Below, piece by piece: positions 48,364-62,000 of a DNA stretch of 64,000 nt (positions are counted from its first letter, which is position 1; the number at the start of each line of letters is the position of its first letter). The notes under the pieces were generated by a model. It made no database searches and was not told the origin of the DNA. It worked only from the letters and a program-made list of their open reading frames with translations. The translations under genes and the position numbers were made by a program. The stretch is from Elymus sibiricus (taxonomy: Eukaryota > Streptophyta > Magnoliopsida > Poales > Poaceae), in contig CM077673.1 in the NCBI GenBank assembly GCA_039707655.1, positions 5,094,001 to 5,158,000 of the forward strand, in the 5' to 3' direction.

Positions 48364-48502
48364 ACTCTCAAAATAATATAAGTGAGGTACGAGAGTTGAA
48401 TAATTTCTATAAAATAAAACACCACCGTGCTCTAAAAAGATATAAGTGAAGTATTAGAGCAACATTGCCTAGCTCAAAAGATATAAGTGAAGCACATAGA
48501 GT
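48364..48502 (+). other. Three small hairpins with a shared ATAAGTGARG loop in the gypsy-like fragment
   Basis: Arms ACTCTC/GAGAGT (48364-48369 with 48391-48396), TGCTCTAA/TTAGAGCA (48428-48435 with 48454-48461) and a weaker GCTC/GAGT (48472-48475 with 48499-48502, one wobble). Loops share AAAAGATATAAGTGAAG-like sequence. Stems differ but pair within each unit. Confidence 0.65.
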
Positions 48503-48682
48503 ATTCTAATAAATTCACGATAAATGAGTGTACCCCTCAAAAGATGTGTGCATCAAGGATTATTGTGGAAAACTAAAAAGCAAAGACTCATATCATACAA
48601 GACGCTCCAAGCAAAACACATATCATGTGGTGAATAAAATTATAGCCTCAAGTAAATTTACCGATGGATTGAAGACGAAAGA

Positions 48683-48706
48683 GGGGATGCCTTCTGGGGC
48701 ATCCCC
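48683..48706 (+). other. Perfect 9-bp inverted repeat in the gypsy-like fragment
   Basis: GGGGATGCC and GGCATCCCC separated by six bases. The right arm is part of a word repeated 55 bp later without its partner arm. Confidence 0.8.
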
Positions 48707-49380
48707 AAGCTTAGGCTTTTTGGTATCCTTGAATATGGCTTGGGGTGCCTTGGGCATCCCCAAGCTTAGGATCTTTCCACTTCTTATTCCATAGTCCATC
48801 AAATCTTTACCCAAAACTTGAAAACTTCACAACACAAAACTCAACAGAAAACTCATGAGATCCGTTAGTATAAGAAAAATAAATCACTACTTTAGGTACT
48901 GTTGTGAATTCATTCTTTATTTATATTGGTGTAATATATATTGTATTCCAACATCTCCATGGCTCATACCCCCCGATACAACCCATAGATACATCAAAAT
49001 AAGCAAACAACACAAAGAAAACAGAATCTGTCTAAAACAGAACAGTCTGTAGCAATCTATAGACTTCGAATAATTCTGTAACTCAAAAAATTCTGAAACA
49101 TTAGGACAATAAGGTAAATTTGTATATAAATCTTGTGTAAAAATGTCAGATCAAAAGCACGTTCCAGTGAATTTACAAAATTCCTGGACTGAGAGCAAAA
49201 GTTTCTGTTTTTCTGCAAAATCAAATCACAAACACCGTAGACCATCCCAAAGGTCTTACTTGGCTCAAACACTAATTTAAACAAGAAAACACAATTACTA
49301 CAGAGGTAATAATGTGTGGAACACTCAAAAACAGAAGGAAAAACAAAAGTAAAAGAAATAAAATTGGGTTGCCTCCCAAC

Positions 49381-51154
49381 AAGAATGGACCAAATCTGCG
49401 AGTTTTGGCAAGGTCCCCGTAACCGGACCCCGGGCATCCCCAAATGTTGGGACGACCACAACAACCAAAAACAGTGAATAATAGCATAGAAAACTGGTCA
49501 GAATGGACCAAATCTGCGAGTTTTCGCGAGGTCCCCGTAAGCGGACCCCGGGGTTCCCCGAACGTTTCGATCGTCCCGAGACCCAAAATCAGTGAGTAAT
49601 AGCATAGAAAACTGGCCGGAACAGACAAAATCTGCTAGTTTTGGCGAGGTCCCTGTAACCGGTCCACGGGCTTCCCCGAATGTTCGGACGGCCACGACAA
49701 CCAAAAAAACAGTGAATAATAGCATAGAAATCTGGTCAGAATGGACAAAATCTGCGAGTTTTGGCGAGGTCCCCGTAAGCGGACCCCGGGGTTCCCCGAA
49801 CATTTGGATCGCCCCGGGGCCCATAATCAGTGAGTAATAGCATAGAAAACAGGTAAGAATTGACCAAATCTGCGAGTTTTGGCGATGTCCCCGTAACCGG
49901 TCCACGGGCTTCCCCGAACGTTCGGACGACCACGACAACCAAAAAACAGTGAATAATAGAACAGGAAACTAGTAAGAATGGACCAAATCTGCGAGTTTTG
50001 GCGAGGTCCCCGTAACCGGACCCTGGGCTTCCCCGAACGTTCGGACGACCACGACAACCAAAAAACAGTGAATAATAGAATAGAAAAGTGGTAAGAATGC
50101 CTCAATCTGCGAGTTTTGGCAAGGTCCCCGTAACCGGACCCCGGGCATCCCCAAATGTTCGGACGACGACAACAACCAAAAACAGTGAATAATAGCATAG
50201 AAAACTGGTCAGACTGGACCAAATCTGCGAGTTTTGGCGAGGTCCCCGTGAGCGGACCCCGGGGTTCCCCGAACATTTCGATCGTCTCGAGACCCAAAAT
50301 CAGTGAGTAATAGCATAGAAAACTGGCCGGAACAGACAAAATCTGCTAGTTTTGGCGAGGTCCCCGTAACCGGTCCACAGGCTTCCCCGAATGTTCGGAC
50401 GGCCACGACAACCAAAAAAACAGTGAATAATAGCATAGAAATCTGGTCAGATTGGACAAAATCTGCGAGTTTTGGCGAGGTCTCCGTAAGCGGAACCCGG
50501 GGTTCCCCGAACATTTGGATCGCCTCGGGACCCATAATCAGTGAGTAATAGCATAAAAACAGGTAAGAATGGACCAAATCTGCGAGTTTTGGCGATGTCA
50601 CCGTAACCGTTCCACGGGCTTCCCCGAACGTTCGGACGACCAAGACAACCAAAAAACAGTGAATAAAAGCACAGAAAACTAGTAAGAATGGACCAAATCT
50701 GCTAGTTTTGGCGAGGTCCCCGTAACCGGACCCCGGGCTTCCCCGAACGTTCGGACGACCACGACAACCAAAAAACAGTGAATAATAGCATAGAAAACTG
50801 GTAAGAATGGACCAAATCTGCGAGTTTTGGCAAGGTCCCCGTAACCGGACCCCGAGCATCCCCAAATGTTGGGACAACCACAACAACCAAAAACAGTGAA
50901 TAATAGCATAGAAAACTGGTCAGACTGGACCAAATCTGCGAGTTCTAGCGAGGTCCCCGTAAGCGGACCCCATGGTTCCCCGAACGTCTCGATCGTCCCA
51001 AGACCCAAAATCAGTGAGTAATAGCATAGAAAACTGGCCGGAACAGACAAAATCTGCTAGTTTTGGCGAGGTCCCGGTAACCGGTCCACGGGCTACCCCG
51101 AATGTTTGGACGGCCACGACAACCAAAAAAACAGTGAATAATAGCATAGAAATC
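49381..51154 (+). repeat. Irregular edge of satellite array 2
   Basis: About 15 monomers in hexamer order that do not match the longer units downstream exactly. Small indels are common: the alpha at 50089 is 117 bp with GAATGCCTCAATCTGC, and the epsilon at 50561 is preceded by CATAAAAACAGG with one A missing. Higher divergence at an array edge is usual. Confidence 0.8.
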
Positions 51155-54100
51155 TGGTCAGAATGGACAAAATCTGCGAGTTTTGGGGAGGTCCCCGTAA
51201 GCGAACCCCGGGGTTCCCCGAACATTTGGATCGCCCCGGGACCCATAATCAGTGAGTAATAGCATAGAAAACAGGTAAGAATGGACCAAATATGCGAGTT
51301 TTGGTGATGTCACCGTAACCGGTCCACAGGCTTCCCCGAACATTCGGACGACCAAGACAACCAAAAAACAGTGAATAATAGCACAGAAAGCTAGTAAGAA
51401 TGGACCAAATCTGCGAGTTTTGGCGAGGTCCCCGTAACCGGACCCCGGGCTTCCCCGAACGTTCGGACGACCACGACAACCAAAAAACAGTGAATAATAG
51501 CATAGAAAACCGGTAAGAATGGACCAAATCTGCGAGTTTTGGCAAGGTCCCCGTAACCGGACCCCGGGCATCCCCAAATGTTGGGACGACCACAACAACC
51601 AAAAGCAGTGAATAATAGCATAGAAAACAAGTAAGAATGGACCAAATCTGCGAGTTTTGGCGAGGTCCCCGTAAGCGGACCCCATGGTTCCCCGAACGTT
51701 TCGATCGTGCCGAGACCGAAAATCAGTGAGTAATAGCATAGAAAACTGGCCGGAAAAGACAAAATCTGCTAGTTTTGGTGAGGTCCCGGTAACCGGTCCA
51801 CGGGCTTCCCCGAATGTTCGGACGGCCACGACAACCAAAAAAACAGTGAATAATAGCATAGAAATCTGGTCAGAATGGACAAAATCTGCTAGTTTAGGCG
51901 AGGTCCCCGTAAGCGGACCCCGGGGTTCCCCGAACATTTGGATCGCCCCGGGACCCATAATCAGAGAGTAATAGCATAGAAAACAGGTAAGAATTGACCA
52001 AATCTGCGAGTTTTGGCGATGTCCCCGTAACCGGTCCACGGGCTTCCCCGAACGTTCGGACGACCACGACAACCAAAAAACAGTGAATAATAGAACAGGA
52101 AACTAGTAAGAATGGACCAAATCTGCGAGTTTTGGTGAGGTCCCCGTAACCGGACCCTGGGCTTCCCCGAACGTTCGGACGACCACGACAACCAAAAAAC
52201 AGTGAATAATAGCATAGAAAACTGGTAAGAATGCACCAAATTTGCGAGTTTTGGCAAGGTCCCCGTAACCGGACCCCGAGCATCCCCAAATGTTGGGACG
52301 ACCACAACAACCAAAAACAGTGAATAATAGCATAGAAAACTGGTCAGACTGGACCAAATCTGCGAGTTCTGGCGAGGTCCCCGTAAGCGGACCCCATGGT
52401 TCCCCGAACGTCTCGATCGTCCCAAGACCCAAAATCAGTGAGTAATAGCATAGAAAACTGGCCGGAACAGACAAAATCTGCTAGTTTTGGCGAGGTCCCG
52501 GTAACCGGTCCACGGGCTTCCCCGAATGTTCGGACGGCCACGACAACCAAAAAAACAGTGAATAATAGCATAGAAATCTGGTCAGAATGGACAAAATCTG
52601 CGAGTTTTGGGGAGGTCCCCGTAAGCGAACCCCGGGGTTCCCCGAACATTTGGATCGCCCCGGGACCCATAACCAGTGAGTAATAGCATAGAAAACAGGT
52701 AAGAATGGACCAAATCTGCGAGTTTTGGCGATGTCACCGTAACCGGTCCACGGGCTTCCCCGAACGTTCGGACGACCAAGACAACCAAAAAACAGTGAAT
52801 AATAGCACAGAAAACTAGTAAGAATGGACCAAATCTGCGAGTTTTGGCGAGGTCCCCGTAACCGGACCCCGGGCTTCCCCGAACGTTCGGACGACCACGA
52901 CAACCAAAAAACAGTGAATAATAGCATAGAAAACTGTTAAGAATGGACCAAATCTGCGAGTTTTGGCAAGGTCCCCGTAACCGGTCCCCGAGCATCCCCA
53001 AATGTTGGGACGACCACAACAACCAAAAACAGTGAATAATAGCATAGAAAACAGGTAAGAATGGACCAAATCTGCGAGTTTTGGCGAGGTCCCCGTAAGC
53101 GGACCCCATGGTTCCCCGAACGTTTCGATCGTCCCGAGACCGAAAATCAGTGAGTAATAGCATAGAAAACTGGCCGGAAAAGACAAAATCTGCTAGTTTT
53201 GGCGAGGTCCCGGTAACCGGTCCACGGGCTTCCCCGAATGTTCGGATGGCCACGACAACCAAAAAAACAGTGAATAATAGCATAGAAATCTGGTCAGAAT
53301 GGACAAAATCTGCGAGTTTTGGCGAGGTCCCCGTAAGCGGACCCCGGGGTTCCCCAAACATTTGGATCGCCCCGGGACCAATAATCAGAGAGTAATAGCA
53401 TAGAAAACAGGTAAGAATTGACCACATCTGCGAGTTTTGGCGATGTCACCATAACCGTTCCACGGGCTTCCCCGAACGTTCGGACGACCATGACAACCAA
53501 AAAACAGTGAATAATAGAACAGGAAACTAGTAAGAATGGACCAAATCTGAGTTTTGGCGAGGTCCCCGTAACCGGACCCCGGGCTTCCCGGAACGTTCGG
53601 ACGACCACGACAACCAAAAAACAGCGAATAATAGCATAGAAAACTAGTAAGAATGGACCAAATCTGCGAGTTTTGGCAAGGTCCCCGTAACCGGACCCCG
53701 GGCATCCCCAAATGTTGGGACGACCACAACAACCAAAAACAGTGAATACTAGCATAGAAAACAGGTAAGAATGTACCAAATCTGCGAGTTTTGGCGAGGT
53801 CCCCGTAAGCGGACCCCATGGTTCCCCGAACGTCTCGATCGTCCCAAGACCCAAAATCAGTGAGTAATAGCATAGAAAACTGGCCGGAACAGACAAAATC
53901 TGCTAGTTTTGGCGAGGTCCCGGTAACCGGTCCACGGGCTTCCCCGAATGTTTGGACGGCCACGACAACCAAAAAAACAGTGAATAATAGCATAGAAATC
54001 TGGTCAGAATGGACAAAATCTGCGAGTTTTGGGGAGGTCCCCGTAAGCGAACCCCGGGGTTCCCCGAACATTTGGATCGCCCCGGGACCCATAATCAGTG

Positions 54101-57100
54101 AGTAATAGCATAGAAAACAGGTAAGAATGGACCAAATATGCGAGTTTTGGTGATGTCACCGTAACCGGTCCACAGGCTTCCCCGAACGTTCGGACGACCA
54201 AGACAACCAAAAAACAGTGAATAATAGCACAGAAAGCTAGTAAGAATGGACCAAATCTGCGAGTTTTGGCGAGGTCCCCGTAACCGGACCCCGGGCTTCC
54301 CCGAACGTTCGGACGACCACGACAACCAAAAAACAGTGAATAATAGCATAGAAAACCGGTAAGAATGGACCAAATCTGCGAGTTTTGGCAAGGTCCCCGT
54401 AACCGGACCCCGGGCATCCCCAAATGTTGGGACGACCACAACAACCAAAAGCAGTGAATAATAGCATAGAAAACAAGTAAGAATGGACCAAATCTGCGAG
54501 TTTTGGCGAGGTCCCCGTAAGCGGACCCCATGGTTCCCCGAACGTTTCGATCGTCCCGAGACCGAAAATCAGTGAGTAATAGCATAGAAAACTGGCCGGA
54601 AAAGACAAAATCTGCTAGTTTTGGTGAGGTCCCGGTAACCGGTCCACGGGCTTCCCCGAATGTTCGGACGGCCACGACAACCAAAAAAACAGTGAATAAT
54701 AGCATATAAATCTGGTCAGAATGGACAAAATCTGCTAGTTTAGGCGAGGTCCCCGTAAGCGGACCCCGGGGTTCCCCGAACATTTGGATCGCCCCGGGAC
54801 CCATAATCAGAGAGTAATAGCATAGAAAACAGGTAAGAATTGACCAAATCTGCGAGTTTTGGCGATGTCCCCGTAACCGGTCCACGGGCTTCCCCGAACG
54901 TTCGGACGACCACGACAACCAAAAAACAGTGAATAATAGAACAGGAAACTAGTAAGAATGGACCAAATCTGCGAGTTTTGGTGAGGTCCCCGTAACCGGA
55001 CCCTGGGCTTCCCCGAACGTTCGGACGACCACGACAACCAAAAAACAGTGAATAATAGCATAGAAAACTGGTAAGAATGCACCAAATTTGCGAGTTTTGG
55101 CAAGGTCCCCGTAACCGGACCCCGAGCATCCCCAAATGTTGGGACGACCACAACAACCAAAAACAGTGAATAATAGCATAGAAAACTGGTCAGACTGGAC
55201 CAAATCTGCGAGTTCTGGCGAGGTCCCCGTAAGCGGACCCCATGGTTCCCCGAACGTCTCGATCGTCCCAAGACCCAAAATCAGTGAGTAATAGCATAGA
55301 AAACTGGCCGGAACAGACAAAATCTGCTAGTTTTGGCGAGGTCCCGGTAACCGGTCCACGGGCTTCCCCGAATGTTCGGACGGCCACGACAACCAAAAAA
55401 ACAGTGAATAATAGCATAGAAATCTGGTCAGAATGGACAAAATCTGCGAGTTTTGGGGAGGTCCCCGTAAGCGAACCCCGGGGTTCCCCGAACATTTGGA
55501 TCGCCCCGGGACCCATAACCAGTGAGTAATAGCATAGAAAACAGGTAAGAATGGACCAAATCTGCGAGTTTTGGCGATGTCACCGTAACCGGTCCACGGG
55601 CTTCCCCGAACGTTCGGACGACCAAGACAACCAAAAAACAGTGAATAATAGCACAGAAAACTAGTAAGAATGGACCAAATCTGCGAGTTTTGGCGAGGTC
55701 CCCGTAACCGGACCCCGGGCTTCCCCGAACGTTCGGACGACCACGACAACCAAAAAACAGTGAATAATAGCATAGAAAACTGTTAAGAATGGACCAAATC
55801 TGCGAGTTTTGGCAAGGTCCCCGTAACCGGTCCCCGAGCATCCCCAAATGTTGGGACGACCACAACAACCAAAAACAGTGAATAATAGCATAGAAAACAG
55901 GTAAGAATGGACCAAATCTGCGAGTTTTGGCGAGGTCCCCGTAAGCGGACCCCATGGTTCCCCGAACGTTTCGATCGTCCCGAGACCGAAAATCAGTGAG
56001 TAATAGCATAGAAAACTGGCCGGAAAAGACAAAATCTGCTAGTTTTGGCGAGGTCCCGGTAACCGGTCCACGGGCTTCCCCGAATGTTCGGATGGCCACG
56101 ACAACCAAAAAAACAGTGAATAATAGCATAGAAATCTGGTCAGAATGGACAAAATCTGCGAGTTTTGGCGAGGTCCCCGTAAGCGGACCCCGGGGTTCCC
56201 CAAACATTTGGATCGCCCCGGGACCAATAATCAGAGAGTAATAGCATAGAAAACAGGTAAGAATTGACCACATCTGCGAGTTTTGGCGATGTCACCATAA
56301 CCGTTCCACGGGCTTCCCCGAACGTTCGGACGACCATGACAACCAAAAAACAGTGAATAATAGAACAGGAAACTAGTAAGAATGGACCAAATCTGAGTTT
56401 TGGCGAGGTCCCCGTAACCGGACCCCGGGCTTCCCGGAACGTTCGGACGACCACGACAACCAAAAAACAGCGAATAATAGCATAGAAAACTAGTAAGAAT
56501 GGACCAAATCTGCGTGTTTTGGCAAGGTCCCCGTAACCGGACCCCGGGCATCCCCAAATGTTGGGACGACCACAACAACCAAAAACAGTGAATACTAGCA
56601 TAGAAAACAGGTAAGAATGGACCAAATCTGCGAGTTTTGGCGAGGTCCCCGTAAGCGGACCCCATGGTTCCCCGAACGTCTCGATCGTCCCAAGACCCAA
56701 AATCAGTGAGTAATAGCATAGAAAACTGGCCGGAACAGACAAAATCTGCTAGTTTTGGCGAGGTCCCGGTAACCGGTCCACGGGCTTCCCCGAATGTTTG
56801 GACGGCCACGACAACCAAAAAAACAGTGAATAATAGCATAGAAATCTGGTCAGAATGGACAAAATCTGCGAGTTTTGGGGAGGTCCCCGTAAGCGAACCC
56901 CGGGGTTCCCCGAACATTTGGATCGCCCCGGGACCCATAATCAGTGAGTAATAGCATAGAAAACAGGTAAGAATGGACCAAATATGCGAGTTTTGGTGAT
57001 GTCACCGTAACCGGTCCACAGGCTTCCCCGAACGTTCGGACGACCAAGACAACCAAAAAACAGTGAATAATAGCACAGAAAGCTAGTAAGAATGGACCAA

Positions 57101-58740
57101 ATCTGCGAGTTTTGGCGAGGTCCCCGTAACCGGACCCCGGGCTTCCCCGAACGTTCGGACGACCACGACAACCAAAAAACAGTGAATAATAGCATAGAAA
57201 ACCGGTAAGAATGGACCAAATCTGCGAGTTTTGGCAAGGTCCCCGTAACCGGACCCCGGGCATCCCCAAATGTTGGGACGACCACAACAACCAAAAGCAG
57301 TGAATAATAGCATAGAAAACAAGTAAGAATGGACCAAATCTCCGAGTTTTGGCGAGGTCCCCGTAAGCGGACCCCATGGTTCCCCGAACGTTTCGATCGT
57401 CCCGAGACCGAAAATCAGTGAGTAATAGCATAGAAAACTGGCCAGAAAAGACAAAATCTGCTAGTTTTGGTGAGGTCCCGGTAACCGGTCCACGGGCTTC
57501 CCCGAATGTTTGGACGGCCACGACAACCAATAAAACAGTGAATAATAGCATAGAAATCTGGTCAGAATGGACAAAATCTGCGAGTTTTGGCGAGGTCCCC
57601 GTAAGCGGACCCCGGGGTTCCCCGAACAATTGGATCGCCCCGGGACCCATAATCAGAGAGTAATAGCATAGAAAACAGGTAAGAATTGACCAAATCTGCG
57701 AGTTTTGGCGATGTCCCCGTAACCGGTCCACGGGCTTCCCCGAACGTTCGGACGACCACGACAACCAAAAAACAGTGAATAATAGAACAGGAAACTAGTA
57801 AGAATGGACCAAATCTGCGAGTTTTGGTGAGGTCCCCGTAACCGGACCCTGGGCTTCCCCGAACGTTCGGACGACCACGACAACCAAAAAACAGTGAATA
57901 ATAGCATAGAAAACTGGTAAGAATGCACCAAATTTGCGAGTTTTGGAAAGGTCCCCGTAACCGGACCCCGAGCATCCCCAAATGTTGGGACGACCACAAC
58001 AACCAAAAACAGTGAATAATAGCATAGAAAACTGGTCAGACTGGACCAAATCCGCGAGTTCTGGCGAGGTCCCCGTAAGCGGACCCCATGGTTCCCCGAA
58101 CGTCTCGATCGTCCCAAGACCCAAAATCAGTGAGTAATAGCATAGAAATCTGGCCGGAACAGACAAAATCTGCTAGTTTTGGCGAGGTCCCGGTAACCGG
58201 TCCACGGGCTTCCCCGAATGTTCGGACGGCCACGACAACCAAAAAAACAGTGAATAATAGCATAGAAATCTGGTCAGAATGGACAAAATCTGCGAGTTTT
58301 GGGGAGGTCCCCGTAAGCGAACCCCGGGGTTCCCCGAACATTTGGATCGCCCCGGGACCCATAACCAGTGAGTAATAGCATAGAAAACAGGTAAGAATGG
58401 ACCAAATCTGCGAGTTTTGGCGATGTCACCGTAACCGGTCCACGGGCTTCCCCGAACGTTCGGACGACCAAGACAACCAAAAAACAGTGAATAATAGCAC
58501 AGAAAACTAGTAAGAATGGACCAAATCTGCGAGTTTTGGCGAGGTCCCCGTAACCGGACCCCGGGCTTCCCCGAACGTTCGGACGACCACGACAACCAAA
58601 AAACAGTGAATAATAGCATAGAAAACTGTTAAGAATGGACCAAATCTGCGAGTTTTGGCAAGGTCCCCGTAACCGGTCCCCGAGCATCCCCAAATGTTGG
58701 GACGACCACAACAACCAAAAACAGTGAATAATAGCATAGA
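51155..58740 (+). repeat. 24-mer higher-order repeat of 2846 bp, two full copies and most of a third
   Basis: Units start at the delta monomers 51155, 54001 and 56847. 2846 is four hexamers (2848) minus the 2 bp lost in the one zeta-type monomer that reads CTGAGTTTTGG. Copies 1 and 2 are nearly identical; copy 3 has a few private changes (TTTTGGAAAGG, CCAATAAAACAG, GAACAATTGG) and departs from the pattern around 58740. Confidence 0.92.
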
Positions 58741-59099
58741 AAACTGGTCAGACTGGACCAAATCTGCGAGTTCTGGCGAGGTCCCCGTAAGCGGACCCCA
58801 TGGTGCCCCGAACGTCTCGATCGTCCCAAGACCCAAAATCAGTGAGTAATAGCATAGAAATCTGGCCGGAACAGACAAAATCTGCTAGTTTTGGCGAGGT
58901 CCCGGTAACCGGTTCACGGGCTTCCCCGAATGTTTGGACGGCCACGACAACCAAAAAAACAGTGAATAATAGCATAGAAATCTGGTCAGAATGGACAAAA
59001 TCTGCGAGTTTTGGGGAGGTCCCCGTAAGCGAACCTCGGGGTTCCCCGAACATTTGGATCGCCCCGGGACCCATAATCAGTGAGTAATAGCATAGAAAA

Positions 59100-62000
59100 C
59101 AGGTAAGAATGGACCAAATCTGCGAGTTTTGGCGATGTCACAGTAACCGGTCCACAGGCTTCCCCGAACGTTCGGACGACCAAGACAACCAAAAAACAGT
59201 GAATAATAGCACAGAAAGCTAGTAAGAATGGACCAAATCTGCGAGTTTTGGCAAGGTCCCCGTAACCGGACCCCGGGATTCCCCGAACGTTCGGACGACC
59301 ACTACAACCAAAAAACAGTGAATAATAGCATAGAAAACCGGTAAGAATGGACCAAATCTGCGAGTTTTGGCAAGGTCCCCGTAACCGGACCCCGGGCATC
59401 CCCAAATGTTGGGACGACCACAACAACCAAAAACAGTGAATAATAGCATAGAAAACAGGTAAGAATGGACCAAATCTGCGAGTTTTGGCGAGGTCCCCGT
59501 AAGCGGACCCCATGGTTCCCCGAACGTTTCGATCGTCCCGAGACCCAAAATCAGTGAGTAATAGCATAGAAAACTGGCCGGAAAAGACAAAATCTGCTAG
59601 TTTTGGCGAGGTCCCGGTAACCGGTCCACGGGCTTCCCCGAATGTTCGGATGGCCACGACAACCAAAAAAACAGTGAATAATAGCATAGAAATCTGGTAA
59701 GAATGGACAAAATCTGCGAGTTTTGGCGAGGTCCCCGTAAGCGGACCCCGGGGTTCCCCAAACATTTGGATCGCCCCGGGACCAATAATCAGAGAGTAAT
59801 AGCATAGAAAACAGGTAAGAATTGACCACATCTGCGAGTTTTGGCGATGTCACCGTAACCGTTCCACGGGCTTCCCCGAACGTTCGGACGACCATGACAA
59901 CCAAAAAACAGTGAATAATAGAACAGGAAACTAGTAAGAATGGACCAAATCTGAGTTTTGGCGAGGTCCCCGTAACCGGACCCCGGGCTTCCCCGAACGT
60001 TCGGACGACCACGACAACCAAAAAACAGCGAATAATAGCATAGAAAACTAGTAAGAATGGACCAAATCTGCGAGTTTTGGCAAGGTCCCCGTAACCGGAC
60101 CCCGGGCATCCCCAAATGTTGGGACGACCACAACAACCAAAAACAGTGAATACTAGCATAGAAAACAGGTAAGAATGGACCAAATCTGCGAGTTCTGGCG
60201 AGGTCCCCGTAAGCGGACCCCATGGTTCCCCGAACGTCTCGATCGTCCCAAGACCCAAAATCAGTGAGTAATAGCATAGAAAACTGGCCGGAACAGACAA
60301 AATCTGCTAGTTTTGGCGAGGTCCCGGTAACCGGTCCACGGGCTTCCCCGAATGTTTGGACGGCCACGACAACCAAAAAATCAGTGAATAATAGCATAGA
60401 AATCTGGTCAGAATGGACAAAATCTGCGAGTTTTGGGGAGGTCCCCGTAAGCGAACCCCGGGGTTCCCCGAACATTTGGATCGCCCCGGGACCCATAATC
60501 AGTGAGTAATAGCATAGAAAACAGGTAAGAATGGACCAAATATGCGAGTTTTGGTGATGTCACCGTAACCGGTCCACAGGCTTCCCCGAACGTTCGGACG
60601 ACCAAGACAACCAAAAAACAGTGAATAATAGCACAGAAAGCTAGTAAGAATGGACCAAATCTGCGAGTTTTGGCGAGGTCCCCGTAACCGGACCCCGGGC
60701 TTCCCCGAACGTTCGGACGACCACGACAACCAAAAAACAGTGAATAATAGCATAGAAAACCGGTAAGAATGGACCAAATCTGCGAGTTTTGGCAAGGTCC
60801 CCGTAACCGGACCCCGGGCATCCCCAAATGTTGGGACGACCACAACAACCAAAAGCAGTGAATAATAGCATAGAAAACAAGTAAGAATGGACCAAATCTG
60901 CGAGTTTTGGCGAGGTCCCCGTAAGCGGACCCCATGGTTCCCCGAACGTTTCGATCGTCCCGAGACCAAAAATCAGTGAGTAATAGCATAGAAAACTGGC
61001 CGGAAAAGACAAAATCTGCTAGTTTTGGTGAGGTCCCGGTAACCGGTCCACGGGCTTCCCCGAATGTTCGGACGGCCACGACAACCAATAAAACAGTGAA
61101 TAATAGCATAGAAATCTGGTCAGAATGGACAAAATCTGTGAGTTTTGGCGAGGTCCCCGTAAGCGGACCCCGGGGTTCCCCGAACATTTGGATCGCCCCG
61201 GGACCCATAATCAGAGAGTAATAGCATAGAAAACAGGTAAGAATTGACCAAATCTGCGAGTTTTGGCGATGTCACAGTAACCGGTCCACAGGCTTCCCCG
61301 AACGTTCGGACGACCAAGACAACCAAAAAACAGTGAATAATAGCACAGAAAGCTAGTAAGAATGGACCAAATCTGCGAGTTTTGGCAAGGTCCCCGTAAC
61401 CGGACCCCGGGATTCCCCGAACGTTCGGACGACCACTACAACCAAAAAACAGTGAATAATAGCATAGAAAACCGGTAAGAATGGACCAAATCTGCGAGTT
61501 TTGGCAAGGTCCCCGTAACCGGACCCCGGGCATCCCCAAATGTTGGGACGACCACAACAACCAAAAACAGTGAATAATAGCATAGAAAACAGGTAAGAAT
61601 GGACCAAATCTGCGAGTTTTGGCGAGGTCCCCGTAAGCGGACCCCATGGTTCCCCGAACGTTTCGATCGTCCCGAGACCCAAAATCAGTGAGTAATAGCA
61701 TAGAAAACTGGCCGGAAAAGACAAAATCTGCTAGTTTTGGCGAGGTCCCGGTAACCGGTCCACGGGCTTCCCCGAATGTTCGGATGGCCACGACAACCAA
61801 AAAAACAGTGAATAATAGCATAGAAATCTGGTAAGAATGGACAAAATCTGCGAGTTTTGGCGAGGTCCCCGTAAGCGGACCCCGGGGTTCCCCAAACATT
61901 TGGATCGCCCCGGGACCAATAATCAGAGAGTAATAGCATAGAAAACAGGTAAGAATTGACCACATCTGCGAGTTTTGGCGATGTCACCGTAACCGTTCCA

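Larger units (their letters stand above)
35208..49380. mobile_element. 14.2-kb island of nested, truncated LTR retrotransposons inside the satellite
   Basis: Non-satellite DNA bounded on both sides by satellite in the same orientation. AAGAATGG stands at 35200-35207 and again at 49381-49388; both belong to an alpha monomer (bases 5-12), so removing the island plus one 8-bp copy restores a normal monomer and the hexamer order. The ends show no terminal inverted repeat. The left end lies inside a copia internal region and the right end inside a gypsy-like region, so the island is not one intact transposon. Confidence 0.9.
47795..49380. mobile_element. Fragment of a third, gypsy-like retroelement (non-coding region)
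   Basis: AT-rich DNA with no open frame of note. Words such as GGGGATGCCTTCTGGGGCAT, GGGCATCCCCAAGCTTAGG (twice, 48697 and 48752), GATATAAGTGAAG (repeated) and GGGTTGCCTCCCAAC recall a very common non-coding segment of Triticeae Ty3/gypsy elements (Sabrina/Fatima/WHAM type; from memory, family not certain). The minus-strand LTR ends at 47794 directly against this sequence, so that element probably inserted into it. The right end at CCTCCCAAC is where satellite array 2 resumes. Confidence 0.65.

Noticed and set aside
35200..49388. Classical transposition of the whole island by a hAT- or Mutator-type element (8-9 bp duplication)
   Set aside because: The island ends lack terminal inverted repeats and fall inside recognisable retroelement sequence. 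The duplication is recorded as a finding without assigning a transposase.
51158..52072. Minus-strand open frames of up to 304 aa throughout the satellite (and repeated 266-, 182- and 123-aa frames)
   Set aside because: They follow the repeat period, shift frame at each monomer because 118 and 119 are not multiples of three, overlap one another in all three frames and contain no known domain. The complementary strand is simply poor in stop codons.
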